A DNA stretch of 64,000 nucleotides from Vitreoscilla sp. (GCA_030150505.1 JASLFS010000001.1:74566-138565); one strand, 5' to 3'. Counted from the stretch's first letter, positions 18,436-27,235 are shown. Translations and numbers: made by a program. The notes: generated by a model from the letters alone, not told the origin.

Positions 18436-20205
18436 TTAGTTTATTGTTTTTTCTTTGTGTTCAGAACAGTCAATGCATTCGATTTCATTCATTTTTTGTA
18501 GCAAGATATCAATTTTATCAGGATCATCATTTCTCAATACCCTTTGTGCTCTATTTTCTACTTCATTGATATTGGTATTTAGAATAATATTTTTGACCGT
18601 CAAAATATGGGATGGATGCATTGAAAAACGACGTAAGCCCATGCTAAGCAGCAGGCGAGCGAGTTTTGCATCGCCAGCCATTTCACCACAAATTGAAACA
18701 TCTTTGCCCAAACGATTGGCTGTACGAATAATGTGGTTTACCAGTTTAAGAACAGCAGGATGGGCTGGTTGATACAAATAACTGACGCTGTCATCGCTGC
18801 GGTCAACAGCCAATGTGTATTGGATTAAGTCATTGGTACCAATGGAGATAAAGTCCAAATGTTTCAGCAGGGCATTAACGCTCAGGGCGGCTGAGGGAAT
18901 TTCAATCATGGCGCCGATGTGCATGTTTTCATTGAACTCGATGTTTTCATCTCGCAATTGTGCTTTGACTGTTTCGAGGTGCCCTAAAGCTTGTTTCAGT
19001 TCTGTCACTGAGCTAATCATGGGCCACATCATGTTGATTTGTCCGTGGGCGCTGGCTCGTAAAATAGCGCGCATTTGTGTGCGGAACATCACAGGTTCTG
19101 CTAAGCAAAGGCGAATGCCAGTTAAACCGAGGGCTGGATTTAAGGCTGCGTTGTGATCAAACCAACGTGGATTTTTATCAACGCCTAAATCAATGGTTCG
19201 CACGGTAACGTGCTTGCCTTTCATTTTTTTGATAACGGAAGAATAGACATCGTATTGTTCTTCTTCGCTAGGCATGACATCACGGTTCATGAACATGAAT
19301 TCTGAACGGAACAGGCCAATGCCATCAGCAGCAACTTTGTTTACTTGGGAAATATCTTGGGTTGATTCGATATTGGCCATGATTTGTACTGCAGTGCCAT
19401 CTAATGTGGTTGCTGTGGTGTTTTTAAGTTTAGTTAGCTGGCGTTTTTGACTGCGGTAAGCTCTGGCTCGTTTGCGGTATTCCGTGAGTATTTTGTCGTC
19501 AGGCTGAACGATTAATACGCCATCGATGCCATCAACGATAACCCAATCATCTTCCACAAGAAGTTCACGTGCATTATGTAGGGCGATGACAGAAGGGATA
19601 TCTAAGCTACGTCCTAAAATGGCCATGTGGCTTGTCGGTCCGCCAACATCCGTGACAAAGGCGGCAATGCGGTTATCTTTAAAGAGGACAGTATCGGCAG
19701 GAGAAATGTCGTGGGCAATTAAGATGGTTTCTTCAAATAAATTTGTTGGACCAAATTCTAAGTCTAAACCGCGTAAGCTGCTAAAAATTCGTTCAACAAC
19801 TTGCAACATATCTTGTTTACGTTGTCGTAAATATTCATCATCAATGGCATCGAATTGTTCAACTAAGCGATCCGCTTGTAATTTTAATGCCCATTCCGCG
19901 TTGACTTTGTATTCTTTAATGATATCGACTGGTTCTCTAGAAAGAGAAACGTCAGCAAGCAACATTAAATGAAGTGAAATAAAAGCACCTAATTCTGTGG
20001 GTGCATTTTCAGGGATGTTGCTACGAAGCTTTTCAAGTTGACGACGAGTTTCTTTAATTGCTTGCACGTAACGTTCCGATTCGGCAGCAAGCTCATTCTC
20101 TTCTATTGAATAATGAGGAACATCATCCATACTTTGTTGTAATAGATGTGCTCGACCGATAGCGATTCCGCCACCAATGGGAATTCCATGCAAGACAAAA
20201 CTCAT
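18436..20205 (-). CDS. ptsI: phosphoenolpyruvate-protein phosphotransferase (PTS enzyme I)
   Basis: Takes phosphate from PEP and passes it to HPr. 589 residues. The phosphorylated His is H193 in GGPTSHMAILGRS. The PEP-binding barrel follows, with GIGLFRSEFMFMNR, SIGTNDLIQYTLAVDR and the catalytic Cys segment VSICGEMAGD. The C-terminal tail CIDCSEHKEK is Cys-rich and slightly longer than usual. It is the last gene of EIIA-HPr-EI, 3 bases after ptsH. No sugar permease component is in the cluster. Confidence 0.95.
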   Translation of the reverse strand: MSFVLHGIPIGGGIAIGRAHLLQQSMDDVPHYSIEENELAAESERYVQAIKETRRQLEKLRSNIPENAPTELGAFISLHLMLLADVSLSREPVDIIKEYKVNAEWALKLQADRLVEQFDAIDDEYLRQRKQDMLQVVERIFSSLRGLDLEFGPTNLFEETILIAHDISPADTVLFKDNRIAAFVTDVGGPTSHMAILGRSLDIPSVIALHNARELLVEDDWVIVDGIDGVLIVQPDDKILTEYRKRARAYRSQKRQLTKLKNTTATTLDGTAVQIMANIESTQDISQVNKVAADGIGLFRSEFMFMNRDVMPSEEEQYDVYSSVIKKMKGKHVTVRTIDLGVDKNPRWFDHNAALNPALGLTGIRLCLAEPVMFRTQMRAILRASAHGQINMMWPMISSVTELKQALGHLETVKAQLRDENIEFNENMHIGAMIEIPSAALSVNALLKHLDFISIGTNDLIQYTLAVDRSDDSVSYLYQPAHPAVLKLVNHIIRTANRLGKDVSICGEMAGDAKLARLLLSMGLRRFSMHPSHILTVKNIILNTNINEVENRAQRVLRNDDPDKIDILLQKMNEIECIDCSEHKEKTIN

Positions 20206-20208
20206 GCT

Positions 20209-20478
20209 CTATTCACCTTCGTCAAAATAGTTGTTAATTAACTCACTTAGTGCATGCATGGCTTTTTCTTCATCTGAGCCATTGGTTTCTATTGAAATGG
20301 TTGTGCCTTTTGCAGCTGCTAGCATCATTAAACCCATAATGCTTTTGCCATTAACACGTTTGTCATTTCGACTAACCCAAATGTCAGATTTAAATTGGCT
20401 TGCTAGTTGAGTAAATTTACTTGATGCTCTGGCGTGTAGACCCAATTTATTTATAATTTCAATGTTTTGTTTTATCAT
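20209..20478 (-). CDS. ptsH: phosphocarrier protein HPr
   Basis: An 89-residue phosphocarrier between enzyme I and EIIA. The active His15 is in LGLHARAS, and Ser46 in VNGKSIMGLM is the position that HPr kinase phosphorylates in species that have it. The ATG overlaps the stop of the upstream EIIA gene by 4 bases, so translation is coupled. Confidence 0.95.
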   Translation of the reverse strand: MIKQNIEIINKLGLHARASSKFTQLASQFKSDIWVSRNDKRVNGKSIMGLMMLAAAKGTTISIETNGSDEEKAMHALSELINNYFDEGE

Positions 20479-20885
20479 AATTGTTGTAGTGAAGCTAAAT
20501 TAATTTCAATAATCCCGTTGGTTGCCGCTTGTTTTACAGATTGGGCAAAATGAGGTAAATCGTCGCTCGTTACTGAATCTTGAATCGCTTTAACCATCAT
20601 CGGGGCGTTTAAACCTGTCAGTAAGACTACTTGTGAGTCTTTAATGAGTTTGTTCGCAATATTAAATGGCGTAGCGCCAAAAATATCGGTTAATAATAAT
20701 ACTCCAGAACCCTTATTGACTTCATCTATCAAGTGCATTGCTTGTTGTAAAACAACGTCAGGGTTGTCATTTTTATCTACATTGAGTAGACGTAAGTTAT
20801 CAGGGGCTTGCCCAAAAAAATGACAAGCCAAAGAGTTGAAAGCATGACCTAGGGATTCATGGGTAATCACCAGTAAACCAATCAT
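20475..20885 (-). CDS. PTS EIIA component, mannose (Man) family
   Basis: A 136-residue EIIA-Man-type protein. His9 in VITHESLGHAF is the expected phosphorylation site, and LLLTDIFGATPFNIANKL at about 81-98 is the family core. No IIB, IIC or IID is nearby. With ptsH and ptsI it would form a phosphate relay without transport, the arrangement known from Neisseria, where the role is thought to be regulatory. The ribosome site AAGGA is visible upstream. Confidence 0.88.
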   Translation of the reverse strand: MIGLLVITHESLGHAFNSLACHFFGQAPDNLRLLNVDKNDNPDVVLQQAMHLIDEVNKGSGVLLLTDIFGATPFNIANKLIKDSQVVLLTGLNAPMMVKAIQDSVTSDDLPHFAQSVKQAATNGIIEINLASLQQL

Positions 20886-20930
20886 AATGCTGACATCCTT
20901 TTTTTACTACATGTTTTAATATGATAATTT

Positions 20931-20973
20931 AAATAAGGCTGCCTGAATATGGATTCAGGCAGCCTTTATTTTT
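20931..20973. terminator. DUS-pair terminator between hpt and the EIIA gene
   Basis: AAGGCTGCCTGAAT (20935-20948) pairs with ATTCAGGCAGCCTT (20953-20966) over a 4-base loop, with T-rich flanks. AGGCTGCCTGAA occurs at 20936-20947 and its complement at 20954-20965. It ends the minus-strand hpt transcript. Confidence 0.85.
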
Positions 20974-20999
20974 AAATACTAATACCAAGTTGTCGCTAT

Positions 21000-21551
21000 T
21001 TACTTTAATGCATAAATAGCCGGTAAGTTACGCCATGCGCCGCTTACATCCATGCCATAACCAAATACATATCGGTCTGGGACATCGATACCAACATAAT
21101 CAGCTGCTAAAGGTTTTTCTTTGGCAATTAATTTGTTGGCAAAAACGGCACTGCGGCACGATGCTGCACCAAGAGACATGACTTGTTCAATAATGGCTGC
21201 CATGGTGTGTCCTTCATCTAGGATATCGTCCAGAATCAAAACATGACGACCTTCAACGCTTTTTTGTGGAGCGCGAAGCCAGTTGAAGTTTTTGTCACCA
21301 TGCAGTTTCTCACCGTAACGGGAAACATGCACATAGTCAAAATCTAATGGGAAACGTAAAAGAGGTAAGAGTTTGCCGGTAAATACAACAGCGCCACCCA
21401 TAACAGGTAGAACAACTGGATATTTATCACCCAAATCTTTGGTAATTTCATCTGCTACACGTTGCAACTCTTGGTCACAAGTGGCTTCATCAAACAATAA
21501 GTCAGCATTATCTAATAATGCTTGAGTTTGTTCGCGGTTAGGCGTATTCAT
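21000..21551 (-). CDS. hpt: hypoxanthine-guanine phosphoribosyltransferase
   Basis: A purine salvage enzyme that joins hypoxanthine or guanine with PRPP. 183 residues. The PRPP-binding loop is HVLILDDILDEGHTMAA near residues 104-120, and the base-contact segment VGIDVPDRYVFGYGMD lies near 153-168. It is cytoplasmic and monocistronic, upstream of a DUS-pair terminator. The ATG lacks a clear Shine-Dalgarno sequence. Confidence 0.93.
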   Translation of the reverse strand: MNTPNREQTQALLDNADLLFDEATCDQELQRVADEITKDLGDKYPVVLPVMGGAVVFTGKLLPLLRFPLDFDYVHVSRYGEKLHGDKNFNWLRAPQKSVEGRHVLILDDILDEGHTMAAIIEQVMSLGAASCRSAVFANKLIAKEKPLAADYVGIDVPDRYVFGYGMDVSGAWRNLPAIYALK

Positions 21552-21713
21552 GATTTATAACAAGATATATCACTAGTTTATCAAGACCATATTATAACGA
21601 TAAAGCTGGCTTTTGGCTAAGGCTGTTGTGAAGTTTATTATTTGCGTTGGAAATATTGCATTATTTTGAATGACATTTGGCTAAATAGAATTTTTTTTTG
21701 ATTTTAATTATTA

Positions 21714-21740
21714 ATAAGTAAATAGTTAATATTTACTTAT
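21714..21740. promoter_or_regulatory. AT-rich 11-base inverted repeat in the hpt-cyd intergenic region
   Basis: ATAAGTAAATA and TATTTACTTAT are perfect arms around GTTAA. It lies in the 377-base divergent region (21552-21928) between hpt and cydP. There is no T run, so it is not a normal terminator. It could be an operator. No gene is visible in the interval. Confidence 0.5.
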
Positions 21741-21795
21741 CGGAATTTATTGTGATTAGCATGCTTTTTTATGAGCCATTGTAAGTGTTTTGGTC

Positions 21796-21812
21796 TGCGA
21801 CATATTGTCGCA
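21796..21812. promoter_or_regulatory. palindrome TGCGACA-N3-TGTCGCA upstream of the cyd operon
   Basis: A perfect 7-base-arm dyad centred about 125 bases before the cydP GTG. A TATAAT sits at 21852-21857, so the dyad would lie near -60, typical for an activator. The GCGAC/GTCGC core resembles sites of the RegA/PrrA/RoxR redox response regulators, which control oxidase genes. That link is my inference. Confidence 0.5.
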
Positions 21813-21928
21813 TTTGCCCAGATAGGGTCACGCATAATACTTGAAACGTTCTATAATATTAATAACATATATCACAGAATTCATGTTTTAAATTGAGTAG
21901 GAATTATTTTATTGTTAGGAGGGAACTT

Positions 21929-22135
21929 GTGAGCGGAACCGTTACGCCAATGGGGAAATTGGCTAAGCGGCGGATAAAATTATCGACAGAAATAACCATT
22001 GTCATTATTTTGAAATTAATCGTGTTGTATGTACTTTGGTCGATTTTTATTGCGCCCAATCGGGTTAATGTGGATGCACAAAGTATGTTTGAGCGAGTGC
22101 AATCGCAAACCAACGCAGAACAAATTAAGGAGTAA
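21929..22135 (+). CDS. cydP: cytochrome bd putative small subunit CydP
   Basis: A 68-residue membrane protein directly upstream of cydA. A positively charged N-terminus (KLAKRRIKL) precedes a single helix (about 22-44, ITIVIILKLIVLYVLWSIF) and a polar tail. It matches the small protein annotated as CydP in proteobacterial cyd operons. The GTG at 21929 is preceded by a strong AGGAGGG ribosome site. Only 3 bases separate its stop from cydA. Its exact role in oxidase assembly or stability is not settled. Confidence 0.75.
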   Translation: MSGTVTPMGKLAKRRIKLSTEITIVIILKLIVLYVLWSIFIAPNRVNVDAQSMFERVQSQTNAEQIKE

Positions 22136-22138
22136 CAA

Positions 22139-23686
22139 ATGGAAGAGTTAGTCATATTGTCCCGACTGCAGTTTGCAGCTACGGCAATGTATCATTTTCT
22201 CTTTGTACCACTAACATTAGGTTTAGTGTGGATTTTAGTGATTATGGAATCTGCCTATGTCATGACAGGTAAAGTGATTTATAAAGACATGACACGATTT
22301 TGGGGAAAGTTATTTGGTATTAACTTTGCGTTAGGTGTTACCACTGGTATTACCCTAGAATTCCAATTTGGCACCAACTGGTCATATTATTCTCATTATG
22401 TGGGTGATTTGTTTGGAGCGCCTTTGGCCATTGAAGGTTTGATGGCATTCTTTTTAGAATCAACCTTTATCGGTTTATTTTTCTTTGGTTGGGATCGACT
22501 ATCTAAACGCCAGCATTTATTGGTTACTATTTTATTAGCCGTTGGTTCAAACTTATCAGCTTTGTGGATTTTGATTGCCAATGGTTGGATGCAAAACCCA
22601 GTTGGAGCTGAATTTAACTTTGAAACCATGCGCATGGAAATGACCAATTTCTGGGAAATTGTTTTCAATGCAGAAGCGCAAAATAAATTTGTTCACGCTG
22701 TTTCTTCTGGCTACGTGACAGGTTCAATCTTTGTATTGGCTATTTCAAGCTGGTATTTATTAAGAAAACAAGACGTAGAATTTGCAAAAAGAAGTTTCCG
22801 CATTGCAGCTGCATTTGGTCTTGCATCGGCCTTATCCGTTATCGTATTGGGTGATGAATCTGGTTATTCAATCGGACATGCACAGAAAACCAAAATGGCG
22901 GCAATTGAAGCCATGTGGGAAACAGAACCAGCCCCCGCATCCTTTAATTTAATTGCGTGGCCAAATGAAAAAGAAATGAAAAACGATTGGGCGATTGAAA
23001 TTCCTTGGGTCATGGGTTTAATCGGAACACGTTCTACTACCGAAACCATTCCTGGCATTAAAGATATTATCATTGAAAATACCGAGCGTATTCAGTCCGG
23101 TCGTATCGCTGTTGTTGCATTGGAGCAACTGCGAGCTAATCGTGATGATGCAGCAGCCAAAGAAACTTTCTTGGCTCACAAAGCCGATTTGGGTTTTGGT
23201 TTGTTATTGAAAAAATACACTGATGATTTAACCAATGTATCTGATGAAATCGTTGCCAAAGCCGCTCGTGAAAGTATGCCAAAAGTTTGGCCAATGTTCT
23301 GGTCATTCCGCATCATGGTTGGCTTGGGTTTTTGGATGATGACGCTATTTATCTGGGCAACTTGGGCATCTGTTAAAGGTAATTTTGCAGATAAAAAATG
23401 GTTGTTAAGAGCAGCTTTATTTTCGTTGCCATGTCCATGGATTGCAGCTGAAATGGGTTGGCTAGTTGCTGAGTATGGTCGTCAACCATGGACCATTTAT
23501 GGTGTATTGCCAACCAGCTTGTCAGCATCGAGTTTAAGCACAGCTAGCTTATATGGTTCTATCTTTGGTTTTGTCGCATTTTATACAGTGTTATTGATTA
23601 TTGAAATGTATTTAATGATTCGCTTCTCTCGTCAAGGCCCTGGTAGTTTAGGCACTGGTCGTTATCAAAATGAATCAAGTCATTAA
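22139..23686 (+). CDS. cydA: cytochrome bd ubiquinol oxidase subunit I
   Basis: The haem-bearing catalytic subunit of the high-affinity quinol oxidase, 515 residues with about nine membrane helices. Axial haem ligand His19 is in RLQFAATAMYHFLF. The Glu residues of EGLMAFFLES correspond to E99 and E107. His186 corresponds to the His of FVHAVSSGYVTGS. The quinol loop is the long form (GYSIGHAQKTKMAAIEAMW through DLGFGLLLKKYT), as in E. coli bd-I. It is the second gene of cydP-A-B-X-ybgE and supports respiration at low oxygen. Confidence 0.97.
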   Translation: MEELVILSRLQFAATAMYHFLFVPLTLGLVWILVIMESAYVMTGKVIYKDMTRFWGKLFGINFALGVTTGITLEFQFGTNWSYYSHYVGDLFGAPLAIEGLMAFFLESTFIGLFFFGWDRLSKRQHLLVTILLAVGSNLSALWILIANGWMQNPVGAEFNFETMRMEMTNFWEIVFNAEAQNKFVHAVSSGYVTGSIFVLAISSWYLLRKQDVEFAKRSFRIAAAFGLASALSVIVLGDESGYSIGHAQKTKMAAIEAMWETEPAPASFNLIAWPNEKEMKNDWAIEIPWVMGLIGTRSTTETIPGIKDIIIENTERIQSGRIAVVALEQLRANRDDAAAKETFLAHKADLGFGLLLKKYTDDLTNVSDEIVAKAARESMPKVWPMFWSFRIMVGLGFWMMTLFIWATWASVKGNFADKKWLLRAALFSLPCPWIAAEMGWLVAEYGRQPWTIYGVLPTSLSASSLSTASLYGSIFGFVAFYTVLLIIEMYLMIRFSRQGPGSLGTGRYQNESSH

Positions 23687-23701
23687 TAGGGGACATTAAT
23701 C

Positions 23702-24847
23702 ATGGAATTTTTGGACTACGCAACTTTAAAATTCATTTGGTGGATACTGATTGGTGTTTTGCTAGTTGGTTTTACTGTAATGGACGGGCATGATATGGGC
23801 GTTGGCGCTTTATTGCCATTTGTTGGTAAAACAGATGAAGAGCGTCGAGCAGCAATTAATACGATTGCACCACACTGGGATGGTAACCAAGTTTGGTTTA
23901 TTACAGCTGGTGGTGCGATTTTTGCAGCATTCCCATTTATTTATGCAACAGCATTTTCTGGCTTATATTGGGCAATGTTAGTTGTATTATTTGCACTGTT
24001 TTTACGCCCAGTGGGCTTTGATTACCGCAGTAAATTACCAAACCCTCGCTGGAGAAATAGTTGGGATTGGGCATTGTTTGTTGGTAGCTTTGTGCCACCA
24101 GTGATTTTTGGTGTGGCATTTGGTAACTTACTACAAGGCGTTCCATTTCACTTCGATGACACATTGCGTTCATTTTATACTGGTTCATTCTGGGGTTTAT
24201 TGAATCCATTTGCACTGTTGTGCGGTGTGGTTTCATCAAGCATGGTGATTGCGCATGGTGGTGTTTATTTAACGCATCGTACGGTTGGTGATTTACAAGC
24301 TAGAGCTCGTCGTTTTAGTAGTATTGCCCTTTGGGTGGCTATTGTGACATTCTCATTAGCGGGTGTGTGGGTTGTGATGGGGATTGATGGTTATGTCGTG
24401 ACTAGCACAGTTAATGCCAATGCTTTCCCAGATCCAACCTTAAAAACAGTTGCTCATGAAGCGGGCGCTTGGATGAATAATTTTAATGCTCATCCAGCAC
24501 TGTGGTTGGTTCCTGTGTTGGCTTATTTTGGCTTTATTGCAACATGGGGATTGTTAAGAAGCGATAAAACATTTGCAGCATTTTGGACATCAGCATTGGC
24601 TATTGCTGGCGTTATTGGCACAGCAGGTGTGGCGATGTTCCCATTTATGATGCCATCTTCTTCCAACCCAAATATGAGTCTAACATTATGGGATAGCTCA
24701 TCAAGTGAGCTAACACTGACCGTTATGTTGGTTGTTGCGGTTATTTTTGTTCCGTTGATTTTACTTTATACACGTTGGGCATACAGTGTAATGCGTGGCA
24801 AGGTAACAACTGATTATATTAAAGAAAATAATCATTCACTTTACTAA
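23702..24847 (+). CDS. cydB: cytochrome bd ubiquinol oxidase subunit II
   Basis: The partner of CydA, 381 residues with about eight membrane helices. The N-terminal family signature is FTVMDGHDMGVGALLPF at about 25-41, and HWDGNQVWFITAGGAIFAAFP follows. It starts 15 bases after cydA with a GGGGA ribosome site and is followed 15 bases later by cydX. Confidence 0.97.
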   Translation: MEFLDYATLKFIWWILIGVLLVGFTVMDGHDMGVGALLPFVGKTDEERRAAINTIAPHWDGNQVWFITAGGAIFAAFPFIYATAFSGLYWAMLVVLFALFLRPVGFDYRSKLPNPRWRNSWDWALFVGSFVPPVIFGVAFGNLLQGVPFHFDDTLRSFYTGSFWGLLNPFALLCGVVSSSMVIAHGGVYLTHRTVGDLQARARRFSSIALWVAIVTFSLAGVWVVMGIDGYVVTSTVNANAFPDPTLKTVAHEAGAWMNNFNAHPALWLVPVLAYFGFIATWGLLRSDKTFAAFWTSALAIAGVIGTAGVAMFPFMMPSSSNPNMSLTLWDSSSSELTLTVMLVVAVIFVPLILLYTRWAYSVMRGKVTTDYIKENNHSLY

Positions 24848-24862
24848 TAAGGAGTCAATAAT

Positions 24863-24991
24863 ATGTGGTATTTTGCATGGATGTTAGGGATTGGCTTCGC
24901 TGTTTTCCTTGGTATTTTAAATGTATTATGGGGTGAGTTTGAAGAAGAGCGTCGCGAGAATTTAGCGAAAGAAAGGCAGATGCAAGAATAA
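24863..24991 (+). CDS. cydX: cytochrome bd small subunit CydX
   Basis: A 42-residue single-helix subunit needed for bd oxidase stability. The product begins MWYFAWMLGIGFAVFLG, matching the MWYFAWxLG start of CydX/YbgT proteins, and ends in a charged tail (EFEEERRENLAKERQMQE). The ATG at 24863 has AAGGAG upstream, and the stop is TAA at 24989-24991. It is easily missed because of its size. Confidence 0.93.
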   Translation: MWYFAWMLGIGFAVFLGILNVLWGEFEEERRENLAKERQMQE

Positions 24992-25008
24992 TGCACCAGG
25001 AGAAGACA

Positions 25009-25293
25009 ATGGCAGTTGAAACAAAGCAGCAATCGACATGGCATTGGCCGTTATTCATTTGGGCAATGCTTGTTATGGTTGTGGTCAATGCATGGCCTGC
25101 AATTTTGATTAACCCTGAAACCAGCAAAACCAATCATTGGATGGTGGTTTGGTTATTATTGTCCATGAGTGCATCATTTGTTCGAGGTGTTGGGTTTATT
25201 CCCAAACATATCGTGCCACGCTATTTATTAGGCAGTATTGCAGCGGTTATTTACGGCATCATTGCCATTGTAATGTATTCTCTGCATATCTAA
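25009..25293 (+). CDS. ybgE: cyd operon protein YbgE
   Basis: A 94-residue membrane protein at the end of the cytochrome bd operon. There are three hydrophobic segments, and FVRGVGFIPKHIVPRYLLG in the middle matches the GVGFxP signature of YbgE. I chose the ATG at 25009 because AGGAGAAG precedes it at the right distance. An ATG at 24991, overlapping the cydX stop, would add six residues. Its function is not established. Confidence 0.8.
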   Translation: MAVETKQQSTWHWPLFIWAMLVMVVVNAWPAILINPETSKTNHWMVVWLLLSMSASFVRGVGFIPKHIVPRYLLGSIAAVIYGIIAIVMYSLHI

Positions 25294-25307
25294 AATAATC
25301 AGCCGTT

Positions 25308-25337
25308 AAAAAGCCGCTTTTATTAGCGGCTTTTTTT
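25308..25337. terminator. terminator of the cyd operon
   Basis: Arms AAAAAGCCGCT and AGCGGCTTTTT with a 6-base loop and a T run. It is shared with the converging dtd gene. Confidence 0.88.
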
Positions 25338-25339
25338 AT

Positions 25340-25801
25340 TTAAAAATTTTTCTTAGAATCCAATAGGATGGTAACGGGTCCATCATTGCATAAGCTAACT
25401 TGCATATGTGTTTGAAAGCGCCCGGTTTGAACTTGTAAACCATCTGCCCTTAAATAAGCAGCCACTTCTTCATATAGCTGATTGGCTATTTCAGGATGAG
25501 CTGCATGAGAAAAAGAAGCACGACGACCTTTTCTAGCATCGCCATAGAGCGTGAATTGTGAAACCAGTAAAATGCTGCCATTTACTGCATGAATATCATC
25601 ATTCATTTTGCCATCAGCATCTTCAAATAAGCGCAAATATTGAATTTTATCGGCCATATAACGGGCATCTGTGCTGGTGTCTTCATCTCCTACGCCCAGT
25701 AGCACCATTAAACCATGCTTAATTTCTCCTGAGGTTTCTATATTGTCAGTAGAAATAATATCAACTTTGGCATTTGTTACTCGCTGAACCACTGCTCGCA
25801 T
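25340..25801 (-). CDS. dtd: D-aminoacyl-tRNA deacylase
   Basis: Hydrolyses D-amino acids mischarged onto tRNA. 153 residues, the standard length. It begins [13 protein letters not shown], has the [17 protein letters not shown] catalytic motif near residues 74-90, and ends with the conserved [11 protein letters not shown]. It is cytoplasmic and monocistronic, converging on the cyd operon. Confidence 0.96.
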   Translation of the reverse strand: MRAVVQRVTNAKVDIISTDNIETSGEIKHGLMVLLGVGDEDTSTDARYMADKIQYLRLFEDADGKMNDDIHAVNGSILLVSQFTLYGDARKGRRASFSHAAHPEIANQLYEEVAAYLRADGLQVQTGRFQTHMQVSLCNDGPVTILLDSKKNF

Positions 25802-25844
25802 AAATATCCTTCTTCGTGAAAATTAACAACAATACCAAACATAT

Positions 25845-26585
25845 TTAGCAGCAAGTGCAATCTGGATTTTTTGACATGGCAAAGGTTTTCCATTGTCCTG
25901 TTAAAGCATCGTAGGTGAGGAACTGATTAACCGGAATCTCACCAATTCCTAAAATCAGTTTTAATGTAATGGCTGCTTGTGTAGAGCCAATAATGCCAAC
26001 CAACGGTGCAAAAACACCAAAAGTAGCACAGGTACTATCATGTGCATTTTCTGCATCAAATAAGCACTGATAGCAAGCTGATTGTAGGTGAGGCTGATAA
26101 ACTGAAATTTGCCCTTGAAATCGAACGGCTGAACCTGATACCAAGCTAATTTTAGTTGTACAAATTGCTTGATTAATGGCTTGTCTGGTTTTGAAGTTAT
26201 CTGTGCAATCAACCACGATTTGGATGCGATGAGATTCGATTAATGTAATAAGCTGATCTGTATTTAGATAATCTTGAATGGCATCGGTTGTAATGTCATC
26301 GTTTAAATCACGCAAGCGCTGCTGCATGATTTTTGCTTTATTTTTTCCTAAATCACGCTTGGTAAAAAAGATTTGTCTTTGTAAATTACTCAGCTCAATT
26401 TCGTCATGATCAGCTAATACAATATGACCCACGCCAGCGGCAGTTAGATAAGGTAATAAATTAGCACCAAGACCTCCGCAGCCAACAACCAAAACACGAG
26501 CATTTTTTAACTTACTTTGCCCTTCAAAACCAATTTCATCTAATAGCAAGTGGCGACTATAGCGCAGTAGTTCATCATCATTCAT
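25845..26585 (-). CDS. ThiF/MoeB/HesA family adenylyltransferase
   Basis: An E1-like enzyme that adenylates the C-terminal Gly of a sulfur-carrier protein (ThiS or MoaD), for thiamine or molybdopterin synthesis. 246 residues. ATP-binding loop VLVVGCGGLGANL is near 30-42, and DHDEIELSNLQRQIFF near 59-74. Zinc Cys pairs are CYQC near 169 and CTCC at the extreme C-terminus. DSTCATFGVFAPLVG contains a candidate catalytic Cys. ThiF and MoeB cannot be separated by eye, and no thi or moa genes are adjacent. It starts 6 bases after the GNAT gene and is probably cotranscribed. Confidence 0.85.
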   Translation of the reverse strand: MNDDELLRYSRHLLLDEIGFEGQSKLKNARVLVVGCGGLGANLLPYLTAAGVGHIVLADHDEIELSNLQRQIFFTKRDLGKNKAKIMQQRLRDLNDDITTDAIQDYLNTDQLITLIESHRIQIVVDCTDNFKTRQAINQAICTTKISLVSGSAVRFQGQISVYQPHLQSACYQCLFDAENAHDSTCATFGVFAPLVGIIGSTQAAITLKLILGIGEIPVNQFLTYDALTGQWKTFAMSKNPDCTCC

Positions 26586-26591
26586 GGGTAA

Positions 26592-27119
26592 TCAAGCTTG
26601 GGAGTTAATCATAGGTTCTAATGCTAAGCCGAAAATCACCACATCGGCAAGTTGATTGTGCAATTGGCATACTTTTGGCAAGTAACCCCATTGCTTAAAT
26701 TGATTTTTTTCAAAGAAGCGACAGCTTGGTTGATTATGAGAAAAAATAATGGCAATAATATTTTGTAATTGACTGGTTTTTGCCCAAGTAAGGGCATGAT
26801 TCAGCAATTGTTGGCCTAATCCAGCATGTCGTATTTCTGGGTGAATATAAATACTGACTTCTGCGCTAATGTCATAAGCTGCTCTTGAATAGTAGCGGCT
26901 GAAGCTGAGCCAGCCTACAACATGATTATTATGATCTTTAGCAACCCAAAGTGGAAATTTTTGGGTGTCATGTTCATGAAACCACGCTGTTCTATCGGCA
27001 ATGCTGACGGGTTCCAAATCCGCAGTCACTTGCTTACTGGCAATTGTGGAGTTGTAAATAGAGACAATCATGGGCAATTCTTGCTCGGTAGCGAAATGAA
27101 TGGTAATGGTATTTGACAT
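26592..27119 (-). CDS. GNAT family N-acetyltransferase (phosphinothricin acetyltransferase-like)
   Basis: A 175-residue acetyltransferase. The acetyl-CoA motif is HPEIRHAGLGQQLLNHAL near 92-109. The segment GWLSFSRYYSRAAYDISAEVSIYI and the N-terminal TIASKQVTADLEPVS resemble the PAT/Pat-like branch that acetylates small amines or amino-acid analogues. The substrate is unknown. It is probably cotranscribed with the downstream ThiF/MoeB gene. Confidence 0.8.
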   Translation of the reverse strand: MSNTITIHFATEQELPMIVSIYNSTIASKQVTADLEPVSIADRTAWFHEHDTQKFPLWVAKDHNNHVVGWLSFSRYYSRAAYDISAEVSIYIHPEIRHAGLGQQLLNHALTWAKTSQLQNIIAIIFSHNQPSCRFFEKNQFKQWGYLPKVCQLHNQLADVVIFGLALEPMINSQA

Positions 27120-27206
27120 GGTGAAATTCAGTGATTAGGAATGAGTTGTTAATTTTATATTGTAAAATTTCGTAAATAAATAAAAGCAATTATTCGGTTA
27201 ATGTTC

Positions 27207-27225
27207 AGAATAAAGTATTTATTCT
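27207..27225. promoter_or_regulatory. palindrome AGAATAAA-N3-TTTATTCT upstream of the DUF2147 gene
   Basis: Perfect 8-base arms around GTA. It ends 10 bases before the -35-like TTGTTG at 27236, a position suited to an activator site. The protein that would bind it is unknown. Confidence 0.45.
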
Positions 27226-27235
27226 AATAAAGAAC

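Noticed and set aside
21699..21712. Possible FNR site (TTGATTTTAATTAT) upstream of cydP
   Set aside because: The right half-site matches ATCAA poorly in an AT-rich region.
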